This document shows positions 34,575 to 43,246 of a stretch of DNA of 64,000 nucleotides, piece after piece. The notes below the pieces were generated by a model that was not told the DNA's origin, made no database searches, and worked only from the letters and a program-made list of their open reading frames with translations. Position 1 is the first letter of the stretch. Every line of letters begins with the position of its first letter. The position numbers were made by a program, and so were the translations under genes. Location of the stretch: assembly GCF_007474545.1 (NCBI RefSeq), contig NZ_VKOG01000006.1, positions 62,001 to 126,000 of the forward strand. The letters are read 5' to 3'. Source of the DNA: Chryseobacterium binzhouense. Lineage in GTDB: Bacteria > Bacteroidota > Bacteroidia > Flavobacteriales > Weeksellaceae.

Positions 34575-36080
34575 ATGGACAAAGTAAGAGTACGTTTTGC
34601 TCCAAGTCCTACGGGACCTTTACATTTGGGAGGCGTAAGAACTGCATTATACGATTATCTTTTTGCTAAAAACCAAGGAGGCGAATTTGTGTTGAGAATT
34701 GAAGATACAGATACCGCAAGATATGTGGAAGGAGCAGAAGAATATATTGAGGAAGCTCTTGAATGGTGCGGCATTATCGCCGATGAAAGCCCGAAAAAAG
34801 GAGGCAAATTTGCACCTTACAGACAATCTGAAAGAAGACATATTTACGATAAATATACCGCACAGATCTTAAAAACAGATTATGCGTACATTGCTTTTGA
34901 TACTGCTGAAGAACTGGATGCCATCCGTGCCAAATACGAAGCCAGAGGAGATGTTTTTTCTTATGATAACAGAACAAGAAATCAGCTTAGAAACAGTTTA
35001 ACGCTTTCTGAAGAAGAAGTTCAGAAATTACTGGATGAAAAAACGCCTTATGTTGTAAGATTCAAAATGCCGGTTGACCGCACTTTAGGACTTACGGACA
35101 TTATTCGTGGGAATTTCTCGGTCAATACAGATACTTTAGACGATAAGGTTCTGGTAAAAAATGACGGAATGCCCACTTATCATTTCGCCAACATCATTGA
35201 TGATCACGAAATGGAAATTTCTCACGTAATCCGTGGTGAAGAGTGGCTGCCTTCTTTAGGTTTACACACTTTATTGTATGAAGCAATGGGTTGGGAAGCA
35301 CCTCAATTTGCGCATCTTTCTTTAATTTTAAAACCTGAAGGAAAAGGAAAATTAAGCAAAAGAGACGGCGACAAGTTCGGATTTCCTGTATTTCCTTTGA
35401 ATTTTACAGATCCTGTAACAGGAAATGTTTCTAAAGGGTATAGAGAAAGCGGTTATCTTCCTGAAGCATTCATCAATATGGTGGCACTTTTGGGTTGGTC
35501 TCCTGCAGACGATAAAGAAATTTTATCTTTGGATGAAATGGCAAAAGAATTTGATCTTAATAAAGTTCATAAAGCCGGAGCAAGATTCAGCAAAGAAAAA
35601 GCAGAATGGTTCAACCATCAGTATATTCAGAAAACTTCGGATGAAGCACTGTTGAATATTCTTAAAAATTCAAACTTACATTTAACACTTTCAGACGAGA
35701 AACTGTTAAAAGTAATCAAGCTGATGAAAGAAAGAGCTACCTTCCCGAAAGATATCTACGAAAGCGGAAAATTTTTCTTCGAAGCTCCCACTTCCTATGA
35801 CGAAAAAGCATCTAAAAAAGCATGGAATGACGAAACTTCGGCAATTTTAGGAGAATTATCCTCAAGTCTTCAGGAAGCAGATTTTAATGCTGAAAATCTA
35901 AAGCAGATCGTTCATGATTTTGCGGAAAACAGAGGTTTGGGAATGGGTAAAGTAATGATGCCGCTGCGTTTGTCTTTAGTAGGAGAACTTAAAGGACCGG
36001 ATGTTCCGGACATCATGGAACTTCTTGGAAAAGAGGAAACTACCTCCAGAATAAACAATGCAATAAATAATTTTAAATAG
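34575..36080 (+). CDS. gltX: Glutamate--tRNA ligase
   Basis: The start was set at MDKVRVRFAPSPTGPLHLGG, seven codons inside the longer frame, because this is the conserved N-terminus and the TAAATTTG promoter element lies just before it. The 501-residue class I synthetase has the HIGH-type motif PLHLGG, the ATP-binding KLSKRDG (KMSKS-type), and GGEFVLRIEDTDTARYVEGA. The length fits GltX. It charges tRNA(Glu). It is followed 47 nt later by accA and may share its transcript. Confidence 0.96.
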   Translation: MDKVRVRFAPSPTGPLHLGGVRTALYDYLFAKNQGGEFVLRIEDTDTARYVEGAEEYIEEALEWCGIIADESPKKGGKFAPYRQSERRHIYDKYTAQILKTDYAYIAFDTAEELDAIRAKYEARGDVFSYDNRTRNQLRNSLTLSEEEVQKLLDEKTPYVVRFKMPVDRTLGLTDIIRGNFSVNTDTLDDKVLVKNDGMPTYHFANIIDDHEMEISHVIRGEEWLPSLGLHTLLYEAMGWEAPQFAHLSLILKPEGKGKLSKRDGDKFGFPVFPLNFTDPVTGNVSKGYRESGYLPEAFINMVALLGWSPADDKEILSLDEMAKEFDLNKVHKAGARFSKEKAEWFNHQYIQKTSDEALLNILKNSNLHLTLSDEKLLKVIKLMKERATFPKDIYESGKFFFEAPTSYDEKASKKAWNDETSAILGELSSSLQEADFNAENLKQIVHDFAENRGLGMGKVMMPLRLSLVGELKGPDVPDIMELLGKEETTSRINNAINNFK

Positions 36081-36127
36081 ATTTTGATAATTTTTCATAA
36101 ATTTGAAAGATTTAATTTACTTCAAGA

Positions 36128-37084
36128 ATGGAATATTTAAGTTTCGAACTTCCTATAAAAGAATTAATGGATCAATACCAAACCTGTTCTTTAGTAGGAG
36201 AAGAAAGTGGTGTTGATGTAAAATTAGCATGCAGCCAGATCGAGGATAAAATCATAGAAAAGAAAAAAGAAATCTATGGAAATCTTACCCCTTGGCAAAG
36301 AGTACAACTTTCCCGTCATCCGGATCGTCCTTATACATTGGATTATATCAACGGAATGGTAGACAAAGGCAGTTTTCTGGAACTTCACGGGGACAGAAAT
36401 TTTGCAGATGATCCCGCATTGATCGGTGGTTTGGCAACTTTAGACGGCCAGAAAGTGATGATCATAGGAACCCAAAAAGGAAGAACTACAAAAGAAAGAC
36501 AGCACAGAAGATTCGGGATGCCGAATCCCGAAGGATACAGAAAAGCTTTAAGACTGATGAAGCTTGCAGAAAAATTCAGAATTCCTGTAGTTACCTTAGT
36601 AGATACTCCGGGAGCTTATCCTGGTCTTGAAGCTGAAGAAAGAGGACAGGGTGAAGCTATTGCAAGAAATATTTTTGAGATGACCATGCTTAAAACTCCT
36701 ATTTTCACTTATATTATTGGTGAAGGAGCAAGCGGTGGAGCTTTAGGAATTGGTGTCGGAAACAAAGTATACATGATGGAAAATACATGGTATACTGTAA
36801 TTGCACCGGAAAGCTGCTCATCAATCCTTTGGAGAAACTGGGATCATAAAGAAGATGCTGCAAATGCTTTAAATCTAACTCCGAAAGATGCCTTAAGAGA
36901 AAAATTCATCGACGGAATCATTGAAGAACCACTTGGTGGCGCACATTACGATCCGGAAGTTGCTTATCTGAATTTAAAGGCTTCTATTCTTCAAAACATC
37001 AAAGCCTTTTCAAAATTCACAGGAAAAGAGCTTGAAACTCACAGACAAGAAAAATTTATTGCTATGGGGCAATTTAAAGGATAA
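36128..37084 (+). CDS. accA: Acetyl-CoA carboxylase, carboxyltransferase alpha subunit
   Basis: The 318-residue protein has the AccA pattern: [78 protein letters not shown], and [20 protein letters not shown]. It transfers the carboxyl group from biotin to acetyl-CoA, together with AccD (not in this window). It is 47 nt after gltX and ends in a strong terminator shared with the convergent gene at 37150. Confidence 0.97.
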   Translation: MEYLSFELPIKELMDQYQTCSLVGEESGVDVKLACSQIEDKIIEKKKEIYGNLTPWQRVQLSRHPDRPYTLDYINGMVDKGSFLELHGDRNFADDPALIGGLATLDGQKVMIIGTQKGRTTKERQHRRFGMPNPEGYRKALRLMKLAEKFRIPVVTLVDTPGAYPGLEAEERGQGEAIARNIFEMTMLKTPIFTYIIGEGASGGALGIGVGNKVYMMENTWYTVIAPESCSSILWRNWDHKEDAANALNLTPKDALREKFIDGIIEEPLGGAHYDPEVAYLNLKASILQNIKAFSKFTGKELETHRQEKFIAMGQFKG

Positions 37085-37089
37085 AATAA

Positions 37090-37122
37090 AAAACCGGTAC
37101 ACTTAATGAGCGTACCGGTTTT
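37090..37122. terminator. Bidirectional terminator between accA and the small secreted protein
   Basis: AAAACCGGTAC and GTACCGGTTTT form a perfect 11-bp stem with an 11-nt loop, flanked by A and T runs. It serves accA and the minus-strand gene ending at 37150. Confidence 0.88.
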
Positions 37123-37149
37123 TTTTGATCTAAAATTATTTGATTAATC

Positions 37150-37842
37150 CTAATCCGCAACATTCAGCTCAATCTGAATATCCCGCTGGATTTTCTTCAG
37201 AGAAGAATATTTTGCATCGCAGACCTGAGTCGTCAAAACATATTCTCCTTTATCTACCATAATAAAATTCTGCCCTCTCGCCGGAACATCCACATTGTAA
37301 TATTTGTTTCCGCTGATCTTAACGATGAGGTTACATTTCGATTTATTTTTGATATTGATGTAGGCTTCTTTATCATTGGGGTCATGATTGAAAATATGAC
37401 TCAGCATAGAAGCCGTTTTTTTGGCATGCTCACTCGGCTCAGATTTTTTGCTGCTTCCTGTAGATGCTAAATTCACATTTTGCTCAGAAGATGTGTTAAC
37501 TGCAAGATTTTTACCTTTATTAAGCTCATTATTGCTTACAATTTTTTCAACTTTACTTTTACTTAAAGGCTTTATCGTAGGTTTAGCTTCAATAGAATTA
37601 TCTGCCATGATGATATCCATCAGTCTCCTTTTAAGAGCATCTGTTTTTTCGTGACCAGGATTCTGCTTAATAAACCCGGCAATAATTCGGGGTTCGGAAG
37701 AACTTTCCGCTTCTTCGAGAGTATAAATAATTACTGTTTCCTTTTCAGCAACTGCTTTTGTTTTAGAGGTGCTTTTTTTCTTTTTCTGGGCAATACCCAA
37801 ACTGAAAATACTTAGAAATATAATGAGAAAAAGTTTTTTCAT
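37150..37842 (-). CDS. Small secreted protein, member 1 of a three-gene paralogous family
   Basis: The open frame begins at TTG 37845, but the ATG at 37842 is chosen. The 230-residue protein has a signal peptide ending near LGIAQ, a basic stretch, then EEAESSSEPRIIAGFIKQNP with KTDALKRRLMDI. A C-terminal domain has SEHAKKTASMLSHIFNHDPN, then NKSKCNLIVKISGNKYYNVD with one Cys, VDKGEYVLTTQVCD with a second, and a closing strand. The same architecture is found in the proteins encoded at 53899 and 56923, so the three are paralogues. The function is unknown; the two Cys may form a disulfide. It may be what databases list as DUF6759 in Chryseobacterium, which I cannot confirm. Confidence 0.72.
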   Translation of the reverse strand: MKKLFLIIFLSIFSLGIAQKKKKSTSKTKAVAEKETVIIYTLEEAESSSEPRIIAGFIKQNPGHEKTDALKRRLMDIIMADNSIEAKPTIKPLSKSKVEKIVSNNELNKGKNLAVNTSSEQNVNLASTGSSKKSEPSEHAKKTASMLSHIFNHDPNDKEAYINIKNKSKCNLIVKISGNKYYNVDVPARGQNFIMVDKGEYVLTTQVCDAKYSSLKKIQRDIQIELNVAD

Positions 37843-37918
37843 CAAATTAATCTTTAAAAATTTATTAAATAAATACTATAACGCTAAAAGTCATTTTTTA
37901 GTTTATCATTAAAATCAT

Positions 37919-37926
37919 TATCTTTG
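37919..37926 (+). promoter_or_regulatory. -7 element for tsf
   Basis: TATCTTTG lies 62 nt before the tsf ATG, giving a leader of about 55 nt. No clear -33 TTG. Confidence 0.45.
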
Positions 37927-37988
37927 CACGACTTAAAAATAAACTATTAAAGTTAATCATAATTTTAAATAAATAAACAATAAATATT

Positions 37989-38813
37989 ATGTCTTATACA
38001 CCAGCTGCTGCAGACGTAGCAAAATTAAGAAACCAAACAGGTGCAGGTATGATGGACTGCAAGAAAGCTCTAGTTGAAGCAGAAGGAGATTTTGAAAAAG
38101 CAGTTGACATCCTTAGAAAAAAAGGTCAGAAAGTTGCTGCTAACAGAGCTGACAGAGAATCTGCAGAAGGAGCAGTAATCGCAAGAGTAAACGAAGATAA
38201 TACTTTAGGTACGATCATCTCTTTAAACTGTGAGACTGACTTTGTTGCTAAAAACGAAGCTTTCGTTGAATTGGCTTACGAATTGGCTGAAATGGCAATT
38301 TTTGCTGCAACTAAAGAAGAATTATTGGCAACAGATTTCCACGGAATGACTGTAGCTGAAAAATTAATTGAGCAGACAGGTGTTATCGGTGAGAAAATTG
38401 AAATCGGTGCATTTGAAAGAATTACAGGACCTTTCCTTGGAGCTTACATCCACGCTGGTAACAAAATTGCTGCCATCACTTCTCTTTCTGCAAAAGTAGA
38501 CGGAGCTGATGAGGCTGCAAAATCTGTTTCTATGCAGGTTGCTGCGATGAACCCAATCGCTCTTGATGAAACTCAGGTTTCTCAGGAAACAATTGACAAA
38601 GAATTGGAAATTGAAAGAGAACTATTAACTAAAGAAGGTAAGCCAGAAAATATTATTGATAATATTTTGAAAGGTAAAATGCAGAGATTCTACAAAGACA
38701 ACACTTTGGTACACCAATCTTTCATTAAAGATAACGCTATTTCTGTTGCAGACTACGTAAAATCTGTAAGCTCAGATCTTAAAGTAACAGGATTTATAAG
38801 AGTTAGCTTATAA
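37989..38813 (+). CDS. tsf: Elongation factor Ts
   Basis: The 274-residue protein is the nucleotide-exchange factor of EF-Tu. The UBA-like N-terminus has VAKLRNQTGAGMMDCKKALV, then AVDILRKKGQK. The core has CETDFVAKNEAFVELAYELA and VSMQVAAMNPIALD. The C-terminus is complete (DYVKSVSSDLKVTGFIRVSL). In most flavobacteria tsf directly follows rpsB on the same strand. Here rpsB lies about 19 kb away on the other strand, so the pair is broken. Confidence 0.96.
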   Translation: MSYTPAAADVAKLRNQTGAGMMDCKKALVEAEGDFEKAVDILRKKGQKVAANRADRESAEGAVIARVNEDNTLGTIISLNCETDFVAKNEAFVELAYELAEMAIFAATKEELLATDFHGMTVAEKLIEQTGVIGEKIEIGAFERITGPFLGAYIHAGNKIAAITSLSAKVDGADEAAKSVSMQVAAMNPIALDETQVSQETIDKELEIERELLTKEGKPENIIDNILKGKMQRFYKDNTLVHQSFIKDNAISVADYVKSVSSDLKVTGFIRVSL

Positions 38814-38837
38814 TCTTTTTAAATTTTTAAAATACTG

Positions 38838-38861
38838 TCCCGGTGATTTTTTTCATCGGGA
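38838..38861 (+). terminator. Terminator after tsf
   Basis: TCCCGGTGA pairs with TCATCGGGA (one G-T pair) around a T6 loop, followed by T residues. Confidence 0.8.
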
Positions 38862-38983
38862 TTTTTATTTATGCTATATTTCACATAATATGAATAACAT
38901 AGCAATATTCATTCATTATTTATAATTTCAAAAATATTAACATAATGTTAAAAAAATAACGTAAAAATTTGATTATTAATACT

Positions 38984-38991
38984 TAAATTTG
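38984..38991 (+). promoter_or_regulatory. -7 element for the first T9SS array gene
   Basis: TAAATTTG ends 18 nt before the ATG. The TTG at 38969-38971 is only 12 nt away, so the -33 box is non-standard. Confidence 0.5.
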
Positions 38992-39009
38992 TCGCCCTGA
39001 AATTTTTGT

Positions 39010-42000
39010 ATGAAAAGAGTTTTATTATTAATATGCACATTTTTATGTTTATTGTTTAATGCCCAGCTTGATACCGAGCACTGGTTTGCGCCAATGGCAT
39101 CAAAGGCAGGAAATAGCGGATTAGAAGGTTATCTTTACCTTTCAACCGACGAAACAGTTCCCTTTACAGTCCAGATATTCAACAACAATACTTTATATAC
39201 AAGTACTCAGATCAGCAAAGGAAATCCTGCGCAGATTATTATTCCAAACAATTTTCTGATTACCTCAAATCAGTTTGATCTTTTTACGCCCAATTCTATG
39301 GGACTGAATGTAAAAGGAACTAAAAGATTTTTTGCAAATTATAGATTTTCACTGCAAAATCACGCTGAAATCATCACTTCAAAAGGTTTGGCAGGACTCG
39401 GAACAACTTTTTTTGCAGGAACAGTTCCCATTACAGGAAGCGCAACTTATGTAAACTCTACAATCGGAGTTACCGCAACCGAAGATAATACAACTGTTGT
39501 AATATCAGGATATAATCCTAATGTAGTGTTTTCTGACGGCACATCTTCTCCAACCAAAACTTTCACATTAAACAAAGGACAATCTTATATTGTAGATGCA
39601 AGAAGTACAGACAGCCCTTTTAATCCTACCGGACTTGTAGGAGCAAAAATAGTATCTACAAAACCTATTTCGGTGACCAATGGTAATTTTAATGGAATTT
39701 ATACCAATCTTAATTTCAGCAATAATGATGTTCTGATGGATCAGGCTGTTCCTGTCAACAGATTGGGAAAAGATTTTATCATGGTGAAAGGAAACGGTAA
39801 TGTAGCTAATGAAATGGAAACGGCACTTATCATTGCCACAGAAGATAATACTCAAATTGCTTTCAACGGAGCCGGAACTGCAGTCACATTGAATGCGGGA
39901 CAATATTACATGGTTCCGACTGGTAATTACATTAATCAGGGAAGCGGAAATTATAACATGAATATTACTTCAAACAAAAATATTTATGTTTATCAATTGC
40001 TTGCCGGAATTATGGGCGGCGGATCTAATAACGAATTTGCAACAGGAGGAATGAATTTTATTCCGCCATTAAGCTGTTTCATGCCCAACAAAGTAGATGA
40101 AATCGGATTCATCAATATGATTGGAGGACAAGCTTTTAACACAAAACTGAATATTATTACCCAAACCGGAGCTATAGTTACTTTAAACGGAAATCCTATT
40201 GCTGCCAACAACGGACCTTATCCCGTAACAGGGAACCCTAACTGGGTGACCTATTCTGTACCGAATGTTTCCGGAATTATTTCTGTAAATTCTACCAAAT
40301 CTGTAACTGCAGGAATTGCAGCAGGAAGCGGTGCTGTCGGCTACGGTGGTTACTTTGCGGGGTTCTCGTCCGTTCCTGCAATTTCTAAAACAGGTGACTG
40401 TTATGCCGGCATACTTTTACAGGTAGATAATTCTTATGACTCTTACCAATGGTTTTTAAATGGAAATCCTATTCCGGGAGCGACTTCTTTCTCAATAAAC
40501 CCAGAACTTTACGGAGCAGGAAATTACACGTGTCAGATTACAAAAAACAATTGCGAAAGCAAGCTGACTGCAATTTATAATTACACATTATGTCCGCCAA
40601 TTACTACAACAACATATACAATCGGTTCTTGTAATACAAAAGTAATTACTCCTTCGTTTAGCAATTCAACTCAGAATATTGTTCCGTCGCTTACAGGAAT
40701 TATTTTGCAGCCAACTTCCGGTACAGCAACTGTAAATCCGGCAAACGGTCAGATTACCTATACTCCAAACTCAACTTTAACTAGTAATACAACAGATACT
40801 TTCATTTATTATATTCAGGGAAATGGTAATCCTTTTGATTTTGAATATTTTAAAATTATTATTAACACAGACGTTCTTCAGACCAATAATGCAAGTATGG
40901 TTTCTTGTGCCAATTCTGCAGGTAACGGAACATTTGATTTAACCACGGCTAATCTTACTACAAATTCAGGCGCATCGGTTGTATATTATACCAATTCTAA
41001 CCTGACAGGTCAGATCAACACTCCAAACAATTACACAGGTCCTGCAGGAACAATATATGCTAATATAACTTCTGCTTACGGATGTTCTAAACCCGCACAG
41101 ATTACATTGACAGTAAATCCGTTACCAAATATCAATACTTCCAATCTTAACGCAAATCTTTGTGATGATAATCTTGATGGAATTATTAATGTAAATTTCT
41201 CAACGATTACACCTCAAATCGTAACCAACTCAGGAAGTTTTAACGTAAGATATTATCTGAATCAAACAGACGCAAATGCCGGAAATAACAATACTCTTCC
41301 CAACAACTGGACGTATACTGCAGCTACAACAGTCTATGTAAGAGTCGACGGAATTAATACCAATTGTTCTCCTGCTTTTGGACAGATCAACTTTTCTGTA
41401 GGATCAAAAATATCTTTATCCACATTAGATTATTCCACGTTAGTTTGCGATACCAACTGGGACGGAACAGAAACCGTTAACTTAAATACTTATAAAAATA
41501 ATTTCACTACAGATCCTGCTGTTACATTGAACTTTTACAGCACTTTTGCTAATGCGCAAAATGCGGCCAACGCTATCAATTCAAATCAGATCATTGCTCC
41601 TTCTCAGGTGTTTTTTATTCGATTTCAGGCTTCAGGAAGCTGCCCTAATATAGCAAAGATTACCTTATCACTGGATCAGCTTTCAACATCCAATGCTAAC
41701 TTATCTGCTTGTGCCAATGCCAACGGAACAGCAAATTTTAATCTGACTACAGCTACTGTTACAGCAACTCCGGGAGCAACAGTTTTGTTCTTTTCAGATG
41801 CTTTGCTCACTGCTCCTATTGCAACGCCTACAAATTACAATTCTTCCGGGGGAATAGTTTATGCACAGGTGAGTTCAGGTTTCGGATGTACAAAAACAGC
41901 ACAGATCAATTTAGTCATCAATCCGTTACCTAATATCAATACAGCTAATTACAACGCTGTACTTTGCGATGATAATTTTGACGGAATAATCAATGTAAAT

Positions 42001-43167
42001 TTCTCAACAGTTTCACCTCAAATTGTTACCAATTCAGGAAGTTTTACTGTAAGATATTACCTGAACCAAACAGATGCAAATGCAGGAAACAACAATACAC
42101 TTCCTAATAACTGGACATATACTGCCAATACAACAGTTTATGTAAGAGTTGACGGAATCGGCACCAATTGTACTCCTGCTTTTGGGCAGATCAACTTTCA
42201 GATTGGAAACCGAATAACCTTATTGGCAACCAATGCCACTACAGATGTATGTGATAATGATCTGAATGGAACTCAAGCCGTTAATCTTAATGATTATAAA
42301 AATCTATTCAGTACAGATCCTTCCGTTGTATTAACATTTTACAATACTTTAGCCAATGCGCAGGCAGGTACAAATACCATTACTCCCAATCAAAACATCA
42401 GTTCTGTTTCAACATTCTACATCAGATTCACCAGCAATAATGGATGTCCAAATACAGCAGTTTTAACAGTTAATTTAAAATCTCCAAAGAAATCTGAGGT
42501 TCTAAAAAATCAGGTAGTTTGCGCAGATCAAAAAGCTTTACTGGATGCAGGAGCAGGCTTTACTTCTTATTCATGGAGCACAGGAGCAACAACGCAATCC
42601 ATCAGTGCAGGAGAAGGTGTTTATTTTGTAGATCTAGGATTTAATGGTTGCGTTTACAGACAAACAGTTACAGTAACCAATGCCCCACTACCTGTAGTAA
42701 CCAGCGTAACGGTTACAGGAAATACAGCAACGATTAACGTAACAGGAGGAACTCCTCCTTATCAATATTCATTAAATGGAATTGATTATCAAAGCTCTAA
42801 TGTTTTCACAGGATTGGTAAGAGGTCCTTATAAAGTGTATGTCATCGGGCGAGATGGATGTCAGCCGGTTACAAAAGATTTTTTACTATTAAATTTAATT
42901 AATACCATCACTCCTAATAATGACGGTAAGAATGATGTTTTAGATTACTCTGATCTTAAAATCAAAGATCAGGTAAGCATAGAAGTAGTTGACAGATATG
43001 GCGCTGCCGTTTATCAATCTTCAGGGAAAAATTATATATGGGACGGAAAATCGGGAGGACGCAACTTATCTACCGGAACTTATTGGTACATAATAAAATG
43101 GATTGAACCCGATACAAAATTGCCAGTTTCTTATTCAGGATGGCTTTTAATTAAGAATAGAGAATAA
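39010..43167 (+). CDS. Large secreted T9SS type B protein, array member 1
   Basis: The 1385-residue protein has a signal peptide (MKRVLLLICTFLCLLFNAQ) and then LDTEHWFAPMASKAGNSGLE. Residues 20 to about 450 resemble the IgGFc-binding protein N-terminal region (HAEIITSKGLAGLGTTFFAG, NNEFATGGMNFIPPLSCFMP, GYGGYFAGFSSVP). An Ig-like module (460-530) and a beta-rich module with TATVNPANGQITYTPN follow. Two tandem 268-residue repeats span about 622-1158. Next are a Cys-bearing module (NQVVCADQKALLDAGAGFTS), a SprB-like repeat (INVTGGTPPYQYSLNGIDYQ) and the type B sorting domain (1298-1385, NTITPNNDGKNDVLDYSDLK). It should cross the outer membrane by T9SS and act at the surface or outside. The ligand is unknown. 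Confidence 0.88.
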   Translation: MKRVLLLICTFLCLLFNAQLDTEHWFAPMASKAGNSGLEGYLYLSTDETVPFTVQIFNNNTLYTSTQISKGNPAQIIIPNNFLITSNQFDLFTPNSMGLNVKGTKRFFANYRFSLQNHAEIITSKGLAGLGTTFFAGTVPITGSATYVNSTIGVTATEDNTTVVISGYNPNVVFSDGTSSPTKTFTLNKGQSYIVDARSTDSPFNPTGLVGAKIVSTKPISVTNGNFNGIYTNLNFSNNDVLMDQAVPVNRLGKDFIMVKGNGNVANEMETALIIATEDNTQIAFNGAGTAVTLNAGQYYMVPTGNYINQGSGNYNMNITSNKNIYVYQLLAGIMGGGSNNEFATGGMNFIPPLSCFMPNKVDEIGFINMIGGQAFNTKLNIITQTGAIVTLNGNPIAANNGPYPVTGNPNWVTYSVPNVSGIISVNSTKSVTAGIAAGSGAVGYGGYFAGFSSVPAISKTGDCYAGILLQVDNSYDSYQWFLNGNPIPGATSFSINPELYGAGNYTCQITKNNCESKLTAIYNYTLCPPITTTTYTIGSCNTKVITPSFSNSTQNIVPSLTGIILQPTSGTATVNPANGQITYTPNSTLTSNTTDTFIYYIQGNGNPFDFEYFKIIINTDVLQTNNASMVSCANSAGNGTFDLTTANLTTNSGASVVYYTNSNLTGQINTPNNYTGPAGTIYANITSAYGCSKPAQITLTVNPLPNINTSNLNANLCDDNLDGIINVNFSTITPQIVTNSGSFNVRYYLNQTDANAGNNNTLPNNWTYTAATTVYVRVDGINTNCSPAFGQINFSVGSKISLSTLDYSTLVCDTNWDGTETVNLNTYKNNFTTDPAVTLNFYSTFANAQNAANAINSNQIIAPSQVFFIRFQASGSCPNIAKITLSLDQLSTSNANLSACANANGTANFNLTTATVTATPGATVLFFSDALLTAPIATPTNYNSSGGIVYAQVSSGFGCTKTAQINLVINPLPNINTANYNAVLCDDNFDGIINVNFSTVSPQIVTNSGSFTVRYYLNQTDANAGNNNTLPNNWTYTANTTVYVRVDGIGTNCTPAFGQINFQIGNRITLLATNATTDVCDNDLNGTQAVNLNDYKNLFSTDPSVVLTFYNTLANAQAGTNTITPNQNISSVSTFYIRFTSNNGCPNTAVLTVNLKSPKKSEVLKNQVVCADQKALLDAGAGFTSYSWSTGATTQSISAGEGVYFVDLGFNGCVYRQTVTVTNAPLPVVTSVTVTGNTATINVTGGTPPYQYSLNGIDYQSSNVFTGLVRGPYKVYVIGRDGCQPVTKDFLLLNLINTITPNNDGKNDVLDYSDLKIKDQVSIEVVDRYGAAVYQSSGKNYIWDGKSGGRNLSTGTYWYIIKWIEPDTKLPVSYSGWLLIKNRE
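40876..42484 (+). repeat. Tandem 804-bp internal duplication within array member 1
   Basis: Two in-frame copies (about 40876-41680 and 41680-42484, offset 804 bp) encode the same 268-residue module. Both contain NPLPNINT, LCDDN, DGIINVNFST, VTNSGSF, VRYYLNQTDANAGNNNTLPN and FGQINF. Synonymous changes separate the copies, so the duplication is not brand new. Such modules are also found once in array member 4. Confidence 0.88.
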
Positions 43168-43215
43168 TTTTTTCAATTTATTTATGATTTATTAAGAATA
43201 TATTAAATATTATAC

Positions 43216-43223
43216 TAATTTTG
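43216..43223 (+). promoter_or_regulatory. -7 element for array member 2
   Basis: TAATTTTG lies 23 nt before the ATG. The leader then reads ATCCTAATTCT (43229-43239), which is repeated before array member 3. Confidence 0.5.
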
Positions 43224-43246
43224 TAGAAATCCTAATTCTTTAACTT

